Source: Candidatus Bathyarchaeota archaeon
GTDB lineage: Archaea; Thermoproteota; CALKCG01; B24; DRYS01
Assembly: GCA_018396535.1 (NCBI GenBank)
Contig: JAGTQC010000001.1
Location: forward strand, 62,001-126,000
DNA: 64,000 nucleotides
Direction of reading: 5' to 3'
Under the pieces are notes generated by a model. It did not search any database and was not told where the DNA came from. It saw only the letters and a program-made list of their open reading frames with translations. The translations under genes and the position numbers were made by a program. Positions 28,607 through 37,957 of the stretch are shown here, in pieces. Positions within the stretch are counted from its first letter, which is position 1, and the number at the start of each line of letters is the position of its first letter.

Positions 28607-29221
28607 ATGCGTATTAGATGGCTTAGTCATGCATGCTTTGAGCTATCTAATGGAAAGATAGTATTAATAGACCCGTATTTTAAAGGTAATAGGCTTGCTC
28701 CAAGGTATGAAGGGAAGCCTGAAATAGTACTTCTTACACATGAGCACTTTGATCATGCAGATACAGATTTCCTCTCTAGAATTAAACCAAAGATTGTAGT
28801 CGGGCCGCCATCAGTTAGTTATCCAGGTGTAAGAATAATTAGGGTTGGCGAAGCCTTAAACCTAGATGATGTAAAGGTTACAGCTTTAAACGCTAGCCAT
28901 CCTCAGAGTAGGTATCCTGTAGCATATCTCGTAGAGTATAGCGGCGTCATTCTTCTCCATCTAGGCGATACCTATCTAGATGCTATAAAGCCGTTAAGCG
29001 TAGATGTGGATCTAGCTTTAGTACCTATAGGTGGGACTTATACTATGGATATAGATGAAGCTATCGAAGCATTAGAGAGAATTAAACCTAAACTTACGAT
29101 ACCCATGCACTTCAATACATTTCCAGAGATAAGAGCTGATCCGGAGGAGTTTAGAAAGAAAGCTGAGGCTAGAGGCTATAGGGTTAGGGTACTATCCATA
29201 GGTGAATATATAGAAGTCTAA
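28607..29221 (+). CDS. Metal-dependent hydrolase, UlaG/beta-lactamase fold (UPF0173-like)
   Basis: MRIRWLSHACFELSNGKIVLIDPYFKGN…LLTHEHFDHADTDFL…LHLGDTY…IPMHFNTFP. Confidence 0.88.
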   Translation: MRIRWLSHACFELSNGKIVLIDPYFKGNRLAPRYEGKPEIVLLTHEHFDHADTDFLSRIKPKIVVGPPSVSYPGVRIIRVGEALNLDDVKVTALNASHPQSRYPVAYLVEYSGVILLHLGDTYLDAIKPLSVDVDLALVPIGGTYTMDIDEAIEALERIKPKLTIPMHFNTFPEIRADPEEFRKKAEARGYRVRVLSIGEYIEV

Positions 29222-29236
29222 GGATTTAGAAATATT

Positions 29237-30478
29237 TTATAGCTTGAATAAACGCTTAGCATTACCTGAAAGTAGGGATCTAGCTACTTCTTCAGCTAGA
29301 TCTTTCGTATAGAAGCCTCTCTTCACCATGCAGTCTAGGGCCTCTGCTATCATCTTACGTGTAAGAGCAGCTTTACCATAGATCCATTCCAATACGTATG
29401 CATCGCTAAAGAAGCCGCAGATTTTACCCATGGGTATAAGTTGTAAGCGTTCAAGTATATGCTGTATTATGCTTTCAGGGAAGAAACAGTACCACCAGTA
29501 GCCTGTTAAATAGACGTTAGGATAGTTTTTAGCTATTACCGTAAGCTCGTGGGATTGGAATCTATAAGCGGATATAAGGTGGAAATCTACATTCTTATAC
29601 TGATCGAAGAATCTACATAGCGATATGAGACCCCTTTGCTTGAAACATATAGCTAGATCTGGAGGTGAAGATCCAGGTATATCCCTCACAACTCCGATCA
29701 TTATTTGTATCGGAAGTTTATACTCATAACATAGATCCAATATTATGGATAGGGCTACCGATCTTAAATGAATCCTTTCTGCACCTGATAATGGTTTACC
29801 TACGTAGAGTTTGGTATATGCTTCATTAGCCAGAGCTCTATGGGTTAGCTCATAGGTTTCAAAACTTTGGAAGGATATAGCAGCTGTAGCAGCTGATCTA
29901 TCGAATACTTTAAATCTATCTGCAAGTAGATCCTCGAATTCACCTAGAGTAGATGCCGATCCTCCAGATACCTTCTCGAGTTGATCTATTGATTCCTTAG
30001 ATAAACCTCCGACTAGCGGATCAAGTCTAAGAGAAGCTACATACATCTTTCTATCGAATTCTGGTTTAGTCTCCGTTAACGGATTTATCGTTAAGAATAT
30101 CTTATCTATCTTAGCTTTCTCCCAAACTCTATAAATCCAATTTGGATCTGAGGATTTTGATATTATCGCTTCTCTAAGCTTAGGCCAGTTATATGTATCT
30201 AGATCATAGTCTAAGTCGTATAGATCTGATAGTATCTGTTTAAGACACCAGTACGTAGAAGTATTTCGTATAAGCTTGAAGTATTCGATAAGATCTCCTA
30301 CAGGATCCCTACTCTTTGCTTTAACTTCTTCAACAGGTACACCTACAGATCTAAGTTCAGTAGCTATATAGTGGTATAAGAGTATTTGCGATGGATCTGA
30401 AGCTATAGGTCTTCTAAAATCTATATGTGTATGTACATCTACTAGAGGTGCATCACGAACAACATCTTCAAGACTCAA
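29237..30478 (-). CDS. Uronate isomerase-like amidohydrolase
   Basis: LVDVHTHIDFRRP, FHLISAYRFQSHELTVIAKNYPNVYLTGYWWY, resembling the glucuronate/uronate isomerase family. Confidence 0.65.
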   Translation of the reverse strand: MSLEDVVRDAPLVDVHTHIDFRRPIASDPSQILLYHYIATELRSVGVPVEEVKAKSRDPVGDLIEYFKLIRNTSTYWCLKQILSDLYDLDYDLDTYNWPKLREAIISKSSDPNWIYRVWEKAKIDKIFLTINPLTETKPEFDRKMYVASLRLDPLVGGLSKESIDQLEKVSGGSASTLGEFEDLLADRFKVFDRSAATAAISFQSFETYELTHRALANEAYTKLYVGKPLSGAERIHLRSVALSIILDLCYEYKLPIQIMIGVVRDIPGSSPPDLAICFKQRGLISLCRFFDQYKNVDFHLISAYRFQSHELTVIAKNYPNVYLTGYWWYCFFPESIIQHILERLQLIPMGKICGFFSDAYVLEWIYGKAALTRKMIAEALDCMVKRGFYTKDLAEEVARSLLSGNAKRLFKL

Positions 30479-30529
30479 AGTATAGCAACACCTCTTAAGG
30501 ATAGATGCCCTAAGTATCGTAAATTAAAC

Positions 30530-30545
30530 TTTCTCTATAGAGAAA
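30530..30545. promoter_or_regulatory. 16-bp perfect palindrome upstream of the uronate isomerase-like gene
   Basis: TTTCTCTATAGAGAAA, 51 nt upstream of the start codon at 30478; candidate operator. Confidence 0.35.
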
Positions 30546-30726
30546 ACTATGTTAGGTAACAGCACTAGATTATAATGGTAATGTATTATCTGCTTTCCGA
30601 TACCATACCGACTATACATAATATCTTAAAGGTTATAGGATTGTTTCCGTAGGATATTACCGGTAACCTACCACTAAGAATAAAATTAGGGATATGTAAG
30701 TAGATGATGGTTGGGATGACCCTATC

Positions 30727-30900
30727 GTGGAATGTATAATAGTTTTAAGAAGGATTGAAACTGGGAAAACCATATATGTGAGATACCATTACAGTTATTT
30801 CAAAACAATGAATTTAAACGTAAGAAGGATGTTTGATGATCCAGTTGTAAGGGTTAGATACGTGAAGTCTGGGTGGAAGGCTCTAAAGAAAAATGGTTGA
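30727..30900 (+). CDS. Small ORF (57 aa), hypothetical
   Basis: GTG start: VECIIVLRRIETGKTIYVRYHYSYFKTMNLNVRRMFDDPVVRVRYVKSGWKALKKNG*. Coding-like composition; absent from the supplied ORF track. Confidence 0.35.
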   Translation: MECIIVLRRIETGKTIYVRYHYSYFKTMNLNVRRMFDDPVVRVRYVKSGWKALKKNG

Positions 30901-30908
30901 AGGATTAC

Positions 30909-31259
30909 CTATAGTATCTTTGATCCTGGTGGAACTGGTTCAAATGTTGTAAGCCATATAGGCTTACCATCAGTCATAGCGGCTAAAGCCATACCTTTAG
31001 ATTCAACACCAGCTATCTTTTTAGGTTCTAGATTCACTAGTACAACGAGAAGCCTACCCTTAAACCATTCAGGGGTATAGTACTCTCCTCCACCAGCTAC
31101 GATCGTACGGATCTCTCCTCCACCTACATCCACCTTAAGTTTTACTACCTTACTTCTTCCAGGAATTCTCTCAGCATCGATAACATAGCCAATTCTTAAG
31201 TCGAGCCTACTGAAATCCTCTATAGATACCATGCTCATAACGTCTACACCTGAATACAT
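30909..31259 (-). CDS. tRNA-binding OB-fold protein (MetG C-terminal/CsaA-like)
   Basis: FSRLDLRIGYVIDAERIPGRSKVVKLKVDVGGGEIRTIVAGGGEYYTPEWFKGRLLVVLVNLEPKKIAGVESKGMALAA. Confidence 0.88.
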   Translation of the reverse strand: MYSGVDVMSMVSIEDFSRLDLRIGYVIDAERIPGRSKVVKLKVDVGGGEIRTIVAGGGEYYTPEWFKGRLLVVLVNLEPKKIAGVESKGMALAAMTDGKPIWLTTFEPVPPGSKIL

Positions 31260-31446
31260 CTTTCCATATCTGAATAGGGATTTAAGTGTTTTCCCTAAAC
31301 CATAGATTCGATTAAGGATGTATAACTAGGTTGAAAGTCTAAGATTATAAGAGACTGCTACCTATATACAGGCGAAACATTTTTATCCAGGATTATGAAG
31401 TTATCTTGTTCCCCGTTGGGGGGATTGTTTATCGTGGGGTGTTATT

Positions 31447-32952
31447 TTATCGGAGGCGCCTAGGAATACTTTAAGATTTCTAGATACCACACTTAGGGAT
31501 GGTGAACAGACCCCTGGCATTTCGTTAAAACCGGAGGAGAAGCTTAAAATAGCATTAGCTCTAGACGAACTTAACATAGATGTCATAGAAGTCGGTTTTC
31601 CGGCTGCATCTGAAGGTGAATTTTTAGCGGCTAAGATGATAGCTAATCAAGGGTTGAAAGCTGAAGTATGCGGTATGAGTAGAGGTGTTTTCGCAGATAT
31701 AGAATGCGTAGCTAAGAGTGGATGTAGAAGTATCCATCTAGTAATACCTTCATCCGATCTTCATATCAAGTATAAGCTCGGTAAATATAGGGAAGAAATC
31801 TTATCTATGGTTGAAAAGTGTGTTGAATACGCTAAAAGCTATGGTTTAACAGTCGAGTTATCGGCTGAGGATGGTAGTAGAAGCGATATAGCATTCTTAG
31901 AAGAATTCTTTAGAAGGGGTATCGAGGTTGGAGCTGATAGATTGTGTATATGCGATACAGTCGGTATACTAACGCCTAATAAGGCGTATAAACTATTCGC
32001 GAATATCGCTAACAAATTCTCAGGGAAAATTATAAGTGCACATTGTCATGATGATTTTGGTTTAGCTGTTGCTAATAGTATAGCTGCTGTAGAAGCTGGT
32101 GCTAGACAGGTTCATGTAACTGTTAACGGTCTAGGTGAGAGAGCTGGAAATGCTGCATTAGAAGAAGTAGCGGTAGCATTAAAAATACTATACGGATACG
32201 ATGTAAAACTGAACCTAGCTAAGATATATGAAGTATCACAGCTTGTATCTAGGATTACCGGCGTCTACGTTCAACCGAATAAAGCTATAGTAGGAGATAA
32301 TGCATTCACACATGAATCTGGGATACATACACACGGCATACTTAGAAATCCATTGACCTACGAACCTATACCGCCAGAACTGGTAGGTAGACGTAGAAGA
32401 CTAGTAGCAGGTAAACATGCAGGTAGACATGGGGTAGAAGCTATACTGAAAGATATGGGATTAAACCCGACTACAGAGCAGGTTGAGGAAATATTCCGTA
32501 GAGTTAAGGCTATGGGTGATAAGGGTAGAAAGATTACAGATGTTGATCTAAGAGTTATAGCTGAGAACGTTATGGGCATACCTAGAGCTAGGTTTGTAGC
32601 ATTAGAGGAATTAGTAGTAGTTACAGGCGATAAGATTACACCCACAGCATCGGTGAAGCTTAGGTTTAAGGATAAGATTGTGCAAGCCGCAGCCGTAGGT
32701 GTAGGACCCGTAGACGCTGCTATGAATGCAGCTAAAGCTGCTTTAAACCTTCTAGAACCTATAAAATTGGATAAATATGATGTTAAAGCTATAAGCGGTG
32801 GAACAGACGCTATAGTCGAGGTATCAGTCGTACTCAGTAAAGGTGATAGAACTGTTACATCGCATAGTGCTCGTGAAGATATCGTTCTAGCTAGTATAGA
32901 AGCTCTATTGGAGGGGGTTAACCTCTTACTCGGAGGTTCTAATGATGGTTAG
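31447..32952 (+). CDS. leuA: 2-isopropylmalate synthase family (alternatively citramalate/homocitrate synthase)
   Basis: In-frame N-terminus SEAPRNTLRFLDTTLRDGEQTPGISLKPEEKLKIALALDELNIDVIEVGFPAASEGEF precedes the track ORF start (31636). No ATG/GTG/TTG in the upstream open frame; TTA at 31447 sits at the expected start. Confidence 0.85.
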   Translation, partial: LSEAPRNTLRFLDTTLRDGEQTPGISLKPEEKLKIALALDELNIDVIEVGFPAASEGEFLAAKMIANQGLKAEVCGMSRGVFADIECVAKSGCRSIHLVIPSSDLHIKYKLGKYREEILSMVEKCVEYAKSYGLTVELSAEDGSRSDIAFLEEFFRRGIEVGADRLCICDTVGILTPNKAYKLFANIANKFSGKIISAHCHDDFGLAVANSIAAVEAGARQVHVTVNGLGERAGNAALEEVAVALKILYGYDVKLNLAKIYEVSQLVSRITGVYVQPNKAIVGDNAFTHESGIHTHGILRNPLTYEPIPPELVGRRRRLVAGKHAGRHGVEAILKDMGLNPTTEQVEEIFRRVKAMGDKGRKITDVDLRVIAENVMGIPRARFVALEELVVVTGDKITPTASVKLRFKDKIVQAAAVGVGPVDAAMNAAKAALNLLEPIKLDKYDVKAISGGTDAIVEVSVVLSKGDRTVTSHSAREDIVLASIEALLEGVNLLLGGSNDG

Positions 32953-34645
32953 GATGACTGGTGCTAAAGCTCTAATAGAATCTTTGAAGAAGGAGGGAGT
33001 GAGAGTAGTATTCGGTCTACCTGGAGGAGCTATACTACCAGTCTACGATGCACTCTACGACGAGACAGAATTAAGACATATACTTGTTAGGCATGAGCAG
33101 TGTGCAGCTCACATGGCTGACGGGTATGCTAGAGCTAGTGGCAGGGTAGGCGTCTGCATGGCTACTTCAGGTCCAGGTGCAACCAATCTGACGACAGGAG
33201 TAGCTACAGCATACATGGATTCATCTCCTATCGTAGCTATCACAGGGCAGGTTCCCACAATCATGATAGGTAGAGATGCATTTCAGGAAGCGGATATAGT
33301 TGGTATAATGACGCCGATAACGAAGCATTGCTTCCAACCTAGAGATGCTAAGGAAATACCTAGAATTGTTAAGGAAGCCTTCTACATAGCTTCAACAGGT
33401 AGACCTGGACCTGTACTTATAGATCTACCCAGGGATGTTCAACAAATGGAGGCAGATATAGAGTTTCCTGAAGATGTGAAACTCCTAGGATATAACCCTA
33501 AGCTTGAGCCTCACCCATTGCAGATTAAGAAGGCAGCTAAGCTACTAGTAGAGGCTGAAAAACCATTCATTCTAGCTGGGGGAGGTGTAAGATTATCCGG
33601 AGCTTATATGGAGCTTGTAGCTTTAGCAGAACTACTACAAGCACCTATAGGTACGACGCTTATGGGTAAAGGCGTCGTACCAGAAGATCATCCACTATGT
33701 GTAGGTGGGGTAGGGATGCATGGAGGGGTAGCGAATAAGATTATATGCGAAGCAGATGTTATACTAGCTATAGGCGTTAGATTCTCTGATAGAACTACAG
33801 GAAGGTTCGATAGCTTCTGTCCTGAAGCTAAGATAATACATATAGATATAGATTCAGCCGAGATCAACAAGAATATTCGAGCTCACATACCTATAGTAGC
33901 TGACGCTAGGAGGGCTCTTAAAGCATTGTACGATGAGATAATAAACTTCGTAGCTAAATCTAACTTAAATAAAACTGGATGGATTAAGCGTGTAAATGAG
34001 GTTAAGGAATCGGCTAGGATCTACCTTGAGTGTGAAGGTGGAAGATTATCGGCTCCAGGAATCATACGTGAAATGCGCAAGCTGATGCCGCGTGAATCGA
34101 TACTCGTCACTGAAGTTGGACAAAATCAGATGTGGGCATACCTACACTTCCAAGTACTCATGCCTGGTGGATATATAACGTCTGGAGGCCTAGGGACTAT
34201 GGGGTTCGGATTCCCGGCATCCTTAGGAGCAAAGATAGCTAGACCAGATATACCTGTCGTAGATTTAGCTGGCGACGGAAGCTTCCTTATGACTGAGCAG
34301 GATTTAGCTACATCGATAGTTGAGGATATACCTGTAACCGTCGTGATATTAAATAACGGTGTATTAGGTATGGTAGCGCAATGGCAGAGATTATTCTATC
34401 ACAGGAGATATAGCCAAGTGCATCTAGGTAGGATACCTGATTTCGTTAAGCTAGCTGAAGCATACGGTGCAGAGGGTGTAAAAGTCGAAAATATAGATGA
34501 CTTTAGGGAAGCTTTCGCTAAAGCTTTGAAGAATGACGTAACAACGGTGATAGATGTACCTATAGATCCAGAGGAGGATGTACTACCTATGATACCTCCT
34601 GGAGGATCATTGAGAGATATGATGTGGAGGGGAAGAGTATCATGA
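32942..34645 (+). CDS. ilvB: Acetolactate synthase large subunit
   Basis: TGAKALIESLKKEGVRVVFGLPGGAILPVYDAL…GDGSFLMTEQDLATSIVEDIPVTVVILNN. Confidence 0.95.
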   Translation: MMVRMTGAKALIESLKKEGVRVVFGLPGGAILPVYDALYDETELRHILVRHEQCAAHMADGYARASGRVGVCMATSGPGATNLTTGVATAYMDSSPIVAITGQVPTIMIGRDAFQEADIVGIMTPITKHCFQPRDAKEIPRIVKEAFYIASTGRPGPVLIDLPRDVQQMEADIEFPEDVKLLGYNPKLEPHPLQIKKAAKLLVEAEKPFILAGGGVRLSGAYMELVALAELLQAPIGTTLMGKGVVPEDHPLCVGGVGMHGGVANKIICEADVILAIGVRFSDRTTGRFDSFCPEAKIIHIDIDSAEINKNIRAHIPIVADARRALKALYDEIINFVAKSNLNKTGWIKRVNEVKESARIYLECEGGRLSAPGIIREMRKLMPRESILVTEVGQNQMWAYLHFQVLMPGGYITSGGLGTMGFGFPASLGAKIARPDIPVVDLAGDGSFLMTEQDLATSIVEDIPVTVVILNNGVLGMVAQWQRLFYHRRYSQVHLGRIPDFVKLAEAYGAEGVKVENIDDFREAFAKALKNDVTTVIDVPIDPEEDVLPMIPPGGSLRDMMWRGRVS

Positions 34646-35145
34646 ACGAAACGAATGAGCATATAATAGCGGCGATAGTAGAGCATAAACCCGGGGTCCT
34701 ATTTAAGATAACTAACCTCATAAGGCGTAGAGGATTCAACATATCCAGCATATCTGTAGGCTCTACTGAGAATCCTAGTCTAGCTAGGATTACGATGACC
34801 GTAACAGGTGATGAAGCAACGATAGAGCAGGTTATTAAACAGTTGCAGAAAATAATCGAAGTAGTTAAAATATCTAGACTTAATCCATCTGAAAGCGTGA
34901 TTAGGGAGTTACTCTTGATCAAAGTCCATGTAGCCGATTCCAGAGCGAGAAGCGATATACTAATCTATACTCAGATATTCCGTGGTAGGATAATAGATGT
35001 AGCTCCGGATAGCATGATAATAGAGGTTACCGGAGGATCGAATAAGATAAACGCGTTTATAGAGCTTATGAAGCAATACGGGGTGAAGGAAATAGCAAGG
35101 ACAGGTATAACCGCTCTAGCTAGGGGTGAAAAGAGCCTGAAATAA
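34642..35145 (+). CDS. ilvN: Acetolactate synthase small subunit
   Basis: HIIAAIVEHKPGVLFKITNLIRRRGFNISSISVGSTENPSLARITMTV; follows ilvB. Confidence 0.93.
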   Translation: MNETNEHIIAAIVEHKPGVLFKITNLIRRRGFNISSISVGSTENPSLARITMTVTGDEATIEQVIKQLQKIIEVVKISRLNPSESVIRELLLIKVHVADSRARSDILIYTQIFRGRIIDVAPDSMIIEVTGGSNKINAFIELMKQYGVKEIARTGITALARGEKSLK

Positions 35146-35202
35146 CTGCTCAAATACATAAAATATCTTTATCTTATAGGCGATGATATATTCGAGCGGA
35201 GG

Positions 35203-36135
35203 GTGCGGTATATGTTCTATACATCGATCTATGCTAAGGATGTAGAGTTAGTTTCAAAGTTTCCATGGAAGATCGGTATAGTTGGATTTATGGTATATCC
35301 AGAGCTTCAAAGGACTAATACAGGTGTGGCTGAGAAGTTAAAGTCTATACTGGATGATAGGTTTTTCGACCTTATAGAACTCTACGACGTAAGCGATGAA
35401 GATTGGGAGATACTGGAGAAGTATAGATATAGAGTCGATTTCTCAATAGGTGTTCAACCAGATATTCTTGCTAAGGGGGTTAACCCATCTTCGCTAGATG
35501 AATCTGAGAGAATTAAAGCTATCGAAGTCTTGAAGAATAAGATTAGAATAGCCGGTGAGAGGGGGATAAGATATCTAGCCTTATGCTCGGGACCATTCCC
35601 CGATAGTAATCTAGTTGAGAAAGCGAAGAAGGCTTTAGTTAATACTCTAGTAGAGCTTGCTTCCCATGCATCAAAGTATGGTGTAACGATACTACTGGAG
35701 AGTTTCGATACAAAATGGGATAGAAAGAGGTTAATAGGAAGCTTGGCTGATGCATCCGAGATTTTAGAGAAGGTTAAAGCTAGATATAATAACGTAGCTC
35801 TATTATGGGATTTAAGTCATGGCCCACTTCTCGATGAAAAACCTGAAATGTTGAGTAAGTATCGAGATCTAATAGGACATATCCATATAGGATGTGCTAA
35901 AAGTATCGATGGAAAGCTTCTTGATACACATCCAGGCTTCTATAGACCTGGAGCTATAAACGACGAAAGAGATGTAGCTAGGCTACTAGAAATCCTATAC
36001 GATATAGAGTATAAAGGAGCCATAAGTTTCGAAGTTAGACCAGAGGAAGGACAGGATCCGAGAGAGGTTTTAGCTACAGCTAAATCCGTATTGGTTAGAG
36101 CGTATCAAATATTCCTAGAGAGAAGACTTAGCTGA
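35203..36135 (+). CDS. Sugar phosphate isomerase/epimerase-like TIM-barrel protein
   Basis: YGVTILLESFDTKWDRKRL…NVALLWDLSHGP…LIGHIHIGCAKS…GAISFEVRPEEGQDP, xylose isomerase-like TIM-barrel pattern. Confidence 0.75.
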   Translation: MRYMFYTSIYAKDVELVSKFPWKIGIVGFMVYPELQRTNTGVAEKLKSILDDRFFDLIELYDVSDEDWEILEKYRYRVDFSIGVQPDILAKGVNPSSLDESERIKAIEVLKNKIRIAGERGIRYLALCSGPFPDSNLVEKAKKALVNTLVELASHASKYGVTILLESFDTKWDRKRLIGSLADASEILEKVKARYNNVALLWDLSHGPLLDEKPEMLSKYRDLIGHIHIGCAKSIDGKLLDTHPGFYRPGAINDERDVARLLEILYDIEYKGAISFEVRPEEGQDPREVLATAKSVLVRAYQIFLERRLS

Positions 36136-36147
36136 GATGATGATTCT

Positions 36148-37137
36148 ATGCTAAAGATATATCGAGATGAGGATGTATCGCTAGAACCGCTTAAAGATGA
36201 GTTAATAGCTGTTATAGGCTATGGGAGCCAAGGAAGAGCACAAGCACTAAACTTTAGGGATAGCGGATTAAACGTTATAGTTGGCGTTAGATTTGGAGGA
36301 GAATCCTGGAAATTAGCTTCTAGCGATGGGTTTGATGTATATCCAATAGATGAGGCATGCGAAAAAGCAGATGTGATACATATACTTATACCAGATATGG
36401 TTCAGCCTGAAGTATATAGTAAGTATATAGAAGCTAAGCTTAAACCTGGTAAGACCCTAGGATTTGCTCACGGATTTAATATACACTTCAAGCAGATAAT
36501 TCCACCAGGATGTGTGGATGTGATTATGGTTGCACCTAAAGCTCCTGGACCTAAAGTCCGCGAACTATATCTTAAAGGATTCGGTGTACCTGCACTAGTG
36601 GCGGTACACCAAGATTATACTGGGTTTGCTTTGGATAAAGCTCTAGCTATGGCTAAAGCTTTAGGGTGCACTAGAGCTGGCGTCATAGAGACGACTTTTA
36701 AAGATGAAACTGAAAGCGACCTTATAGGGGAGCAGACAGTCCTAGTGGGAGGTATATTAGAGCTTATAAAAAATGGTTTTGAAGCACTAGTCGAAGCAGG
36801 GTATCCAGAAGAGTTAGCGTATTTTGAAGCGTGTAACGAAGCTAAACTTATAGTCGATCTGATATATGAAGGAGGGTTTACGAAGATGCTTAGAAGCGTA
36901 TCAGATACAGCTAAGCATGGTGGTTTAACAGTTGGACCTAGGATCATAGATCAACATGTCAAGGAGAATATGCGTAAAGCTATTGAATACGTGAAAAGTG
37001 GAAGATATGCTGAGGAGTGGATTAAAGAGTATAAGGCAGGTATGCCAAACCTTAAAGCTCTTCTATCGAAGATAGAGAACCATCCTATAGAAATTATAGG
37101 AAGAAGACTACGTAAACTATCAGGCCTAGAAGAGTAG
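36148..37137 (+). CDS. ilvC: Ketol-acid reductoisomerase
   Basis: [58 protein letters not shown]. Confidence 0.95.
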   Translation: MLKIYRDEDVSLEPLKDELIAVIGYGSQGRAQALNFRDSGLNVIVGVRFGGESWKLASSDGFDVYPIDEACEKADVIHILIPDMVQPEVYSKYIEAKLKPGKTLGFAHGFNIHFKQIIPPGCVDVIMVAPKAPGPKVRELYLKGFGVPALVAVHQDYTGFALDKALAMAKALGCTRAGVIETTFKDETESDLIGEQTVLVGGILELIKNGFEALVEAGYPEELAYFEACNEAKLIVDLIYEGGFTKMLRSVSDTAKHGGLTVGPRIIDQHVKENMRKAIEYVKSGRYAEEWIKEYKAGMPNLKALLSKIENHPIEIIGRRLRKLSGLEE

Positions 37138-37159
37138 AGGTAAACTTTTCCTCTCAATC

Positions 37160-37957
37160 TCAAGTTTTTATAGTTGAAAGCTTATCTAAAGCTTCTTTAA
37201 GTATACTCCAAGTCTTACCATCCATTAGACTTAGACGTCTAGCATACTCTATGAAGCTAACCCTACATTCACCATAATATGGGTTTAATTCCTGTATCTC
37301 CCTTATAACATCAAATATCCTTCCAAACCTTCTGAGCATCCTCAAAGTATATTTCAGTGACGCTGTAGAGTATTTCTCTATATCATCTGGTTTGGCATAT
37401 TCTACCAGCGTTAGAGCAAAAGCCATATAGGATAGATGGTGTATACACTGTATGATAGACATCATTTTGTCATGCTCATCTACAGTTGAGAGTATAACCT
37501 CTAACCCAGTATCCTTTAATAACGATACAAATTTGCTAAGGGATTCATTAGAGCATCTAGCAGGTATAACTACGATCTTAAGCTTCGATATCTTCCTAAC
37601 CGATGGACCAAATAGAGGATGAAGGCTTACATACTCTATACCCTTCGGTAGAATCTTAGAGACTTCTGGTACGACATAAGTTTTCACAGAAGATATATCT
37701 GAAATTATAGACCCAATCTTCAACCAGCTGGATAGCTTAGATATCGTATCTACAACAAACATAGACGGAACAGTAACTATGCATATATCTGCATACGCTG
37801 TAGAGTCGTACCCACCCCAATCGACACCTATACGTCTAGCTACAAGCTTAGCTCTATCTAAATCTCTACTAACTAAGATAATCCTGGATACATATGGTTT
37901 AAGTAGCCGGGATAGGAGACGCCCCATCCCGCCTGAACCTACTACAGCTACAGTTAA
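37160..37957 (-). CDS. tyrA: Prephenate dehydrogenase
   Basis: In-frame (L)TVAVVGSGGMGRLLSRLLKPYVSRIILVSRDLDRAKLVARRIG supplies the NAD-binding N-terminus missing from the track ORF (37927). The start would be TTA at 37957, overlapping the pheA TAA. Confidence 0.83.
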   Translation of the reverse strand, partial: LTVAVVGSGGMGRLLSRLLKPYVSRIILVSRDLDRAKLVARRIGVDWGGYDSTAYADICIVTVPSMFVVDTISKLSSWLKIGSIISDISSVKTYVVPEVSKILPKGIEYVSLHPLFGPSVRKISKLKIVVIPARCSNESLSKFVSLLKDTGLEVILSTVDEHDKMMSIIQCIHHLSYMAFALTLVEYAKPDDIEKYSTASLKYTLRMLRRFGRIFDVIREIQELNPYYGECRVSFIEYARRLSLMDGKTWSILKEALDKLSTIKT

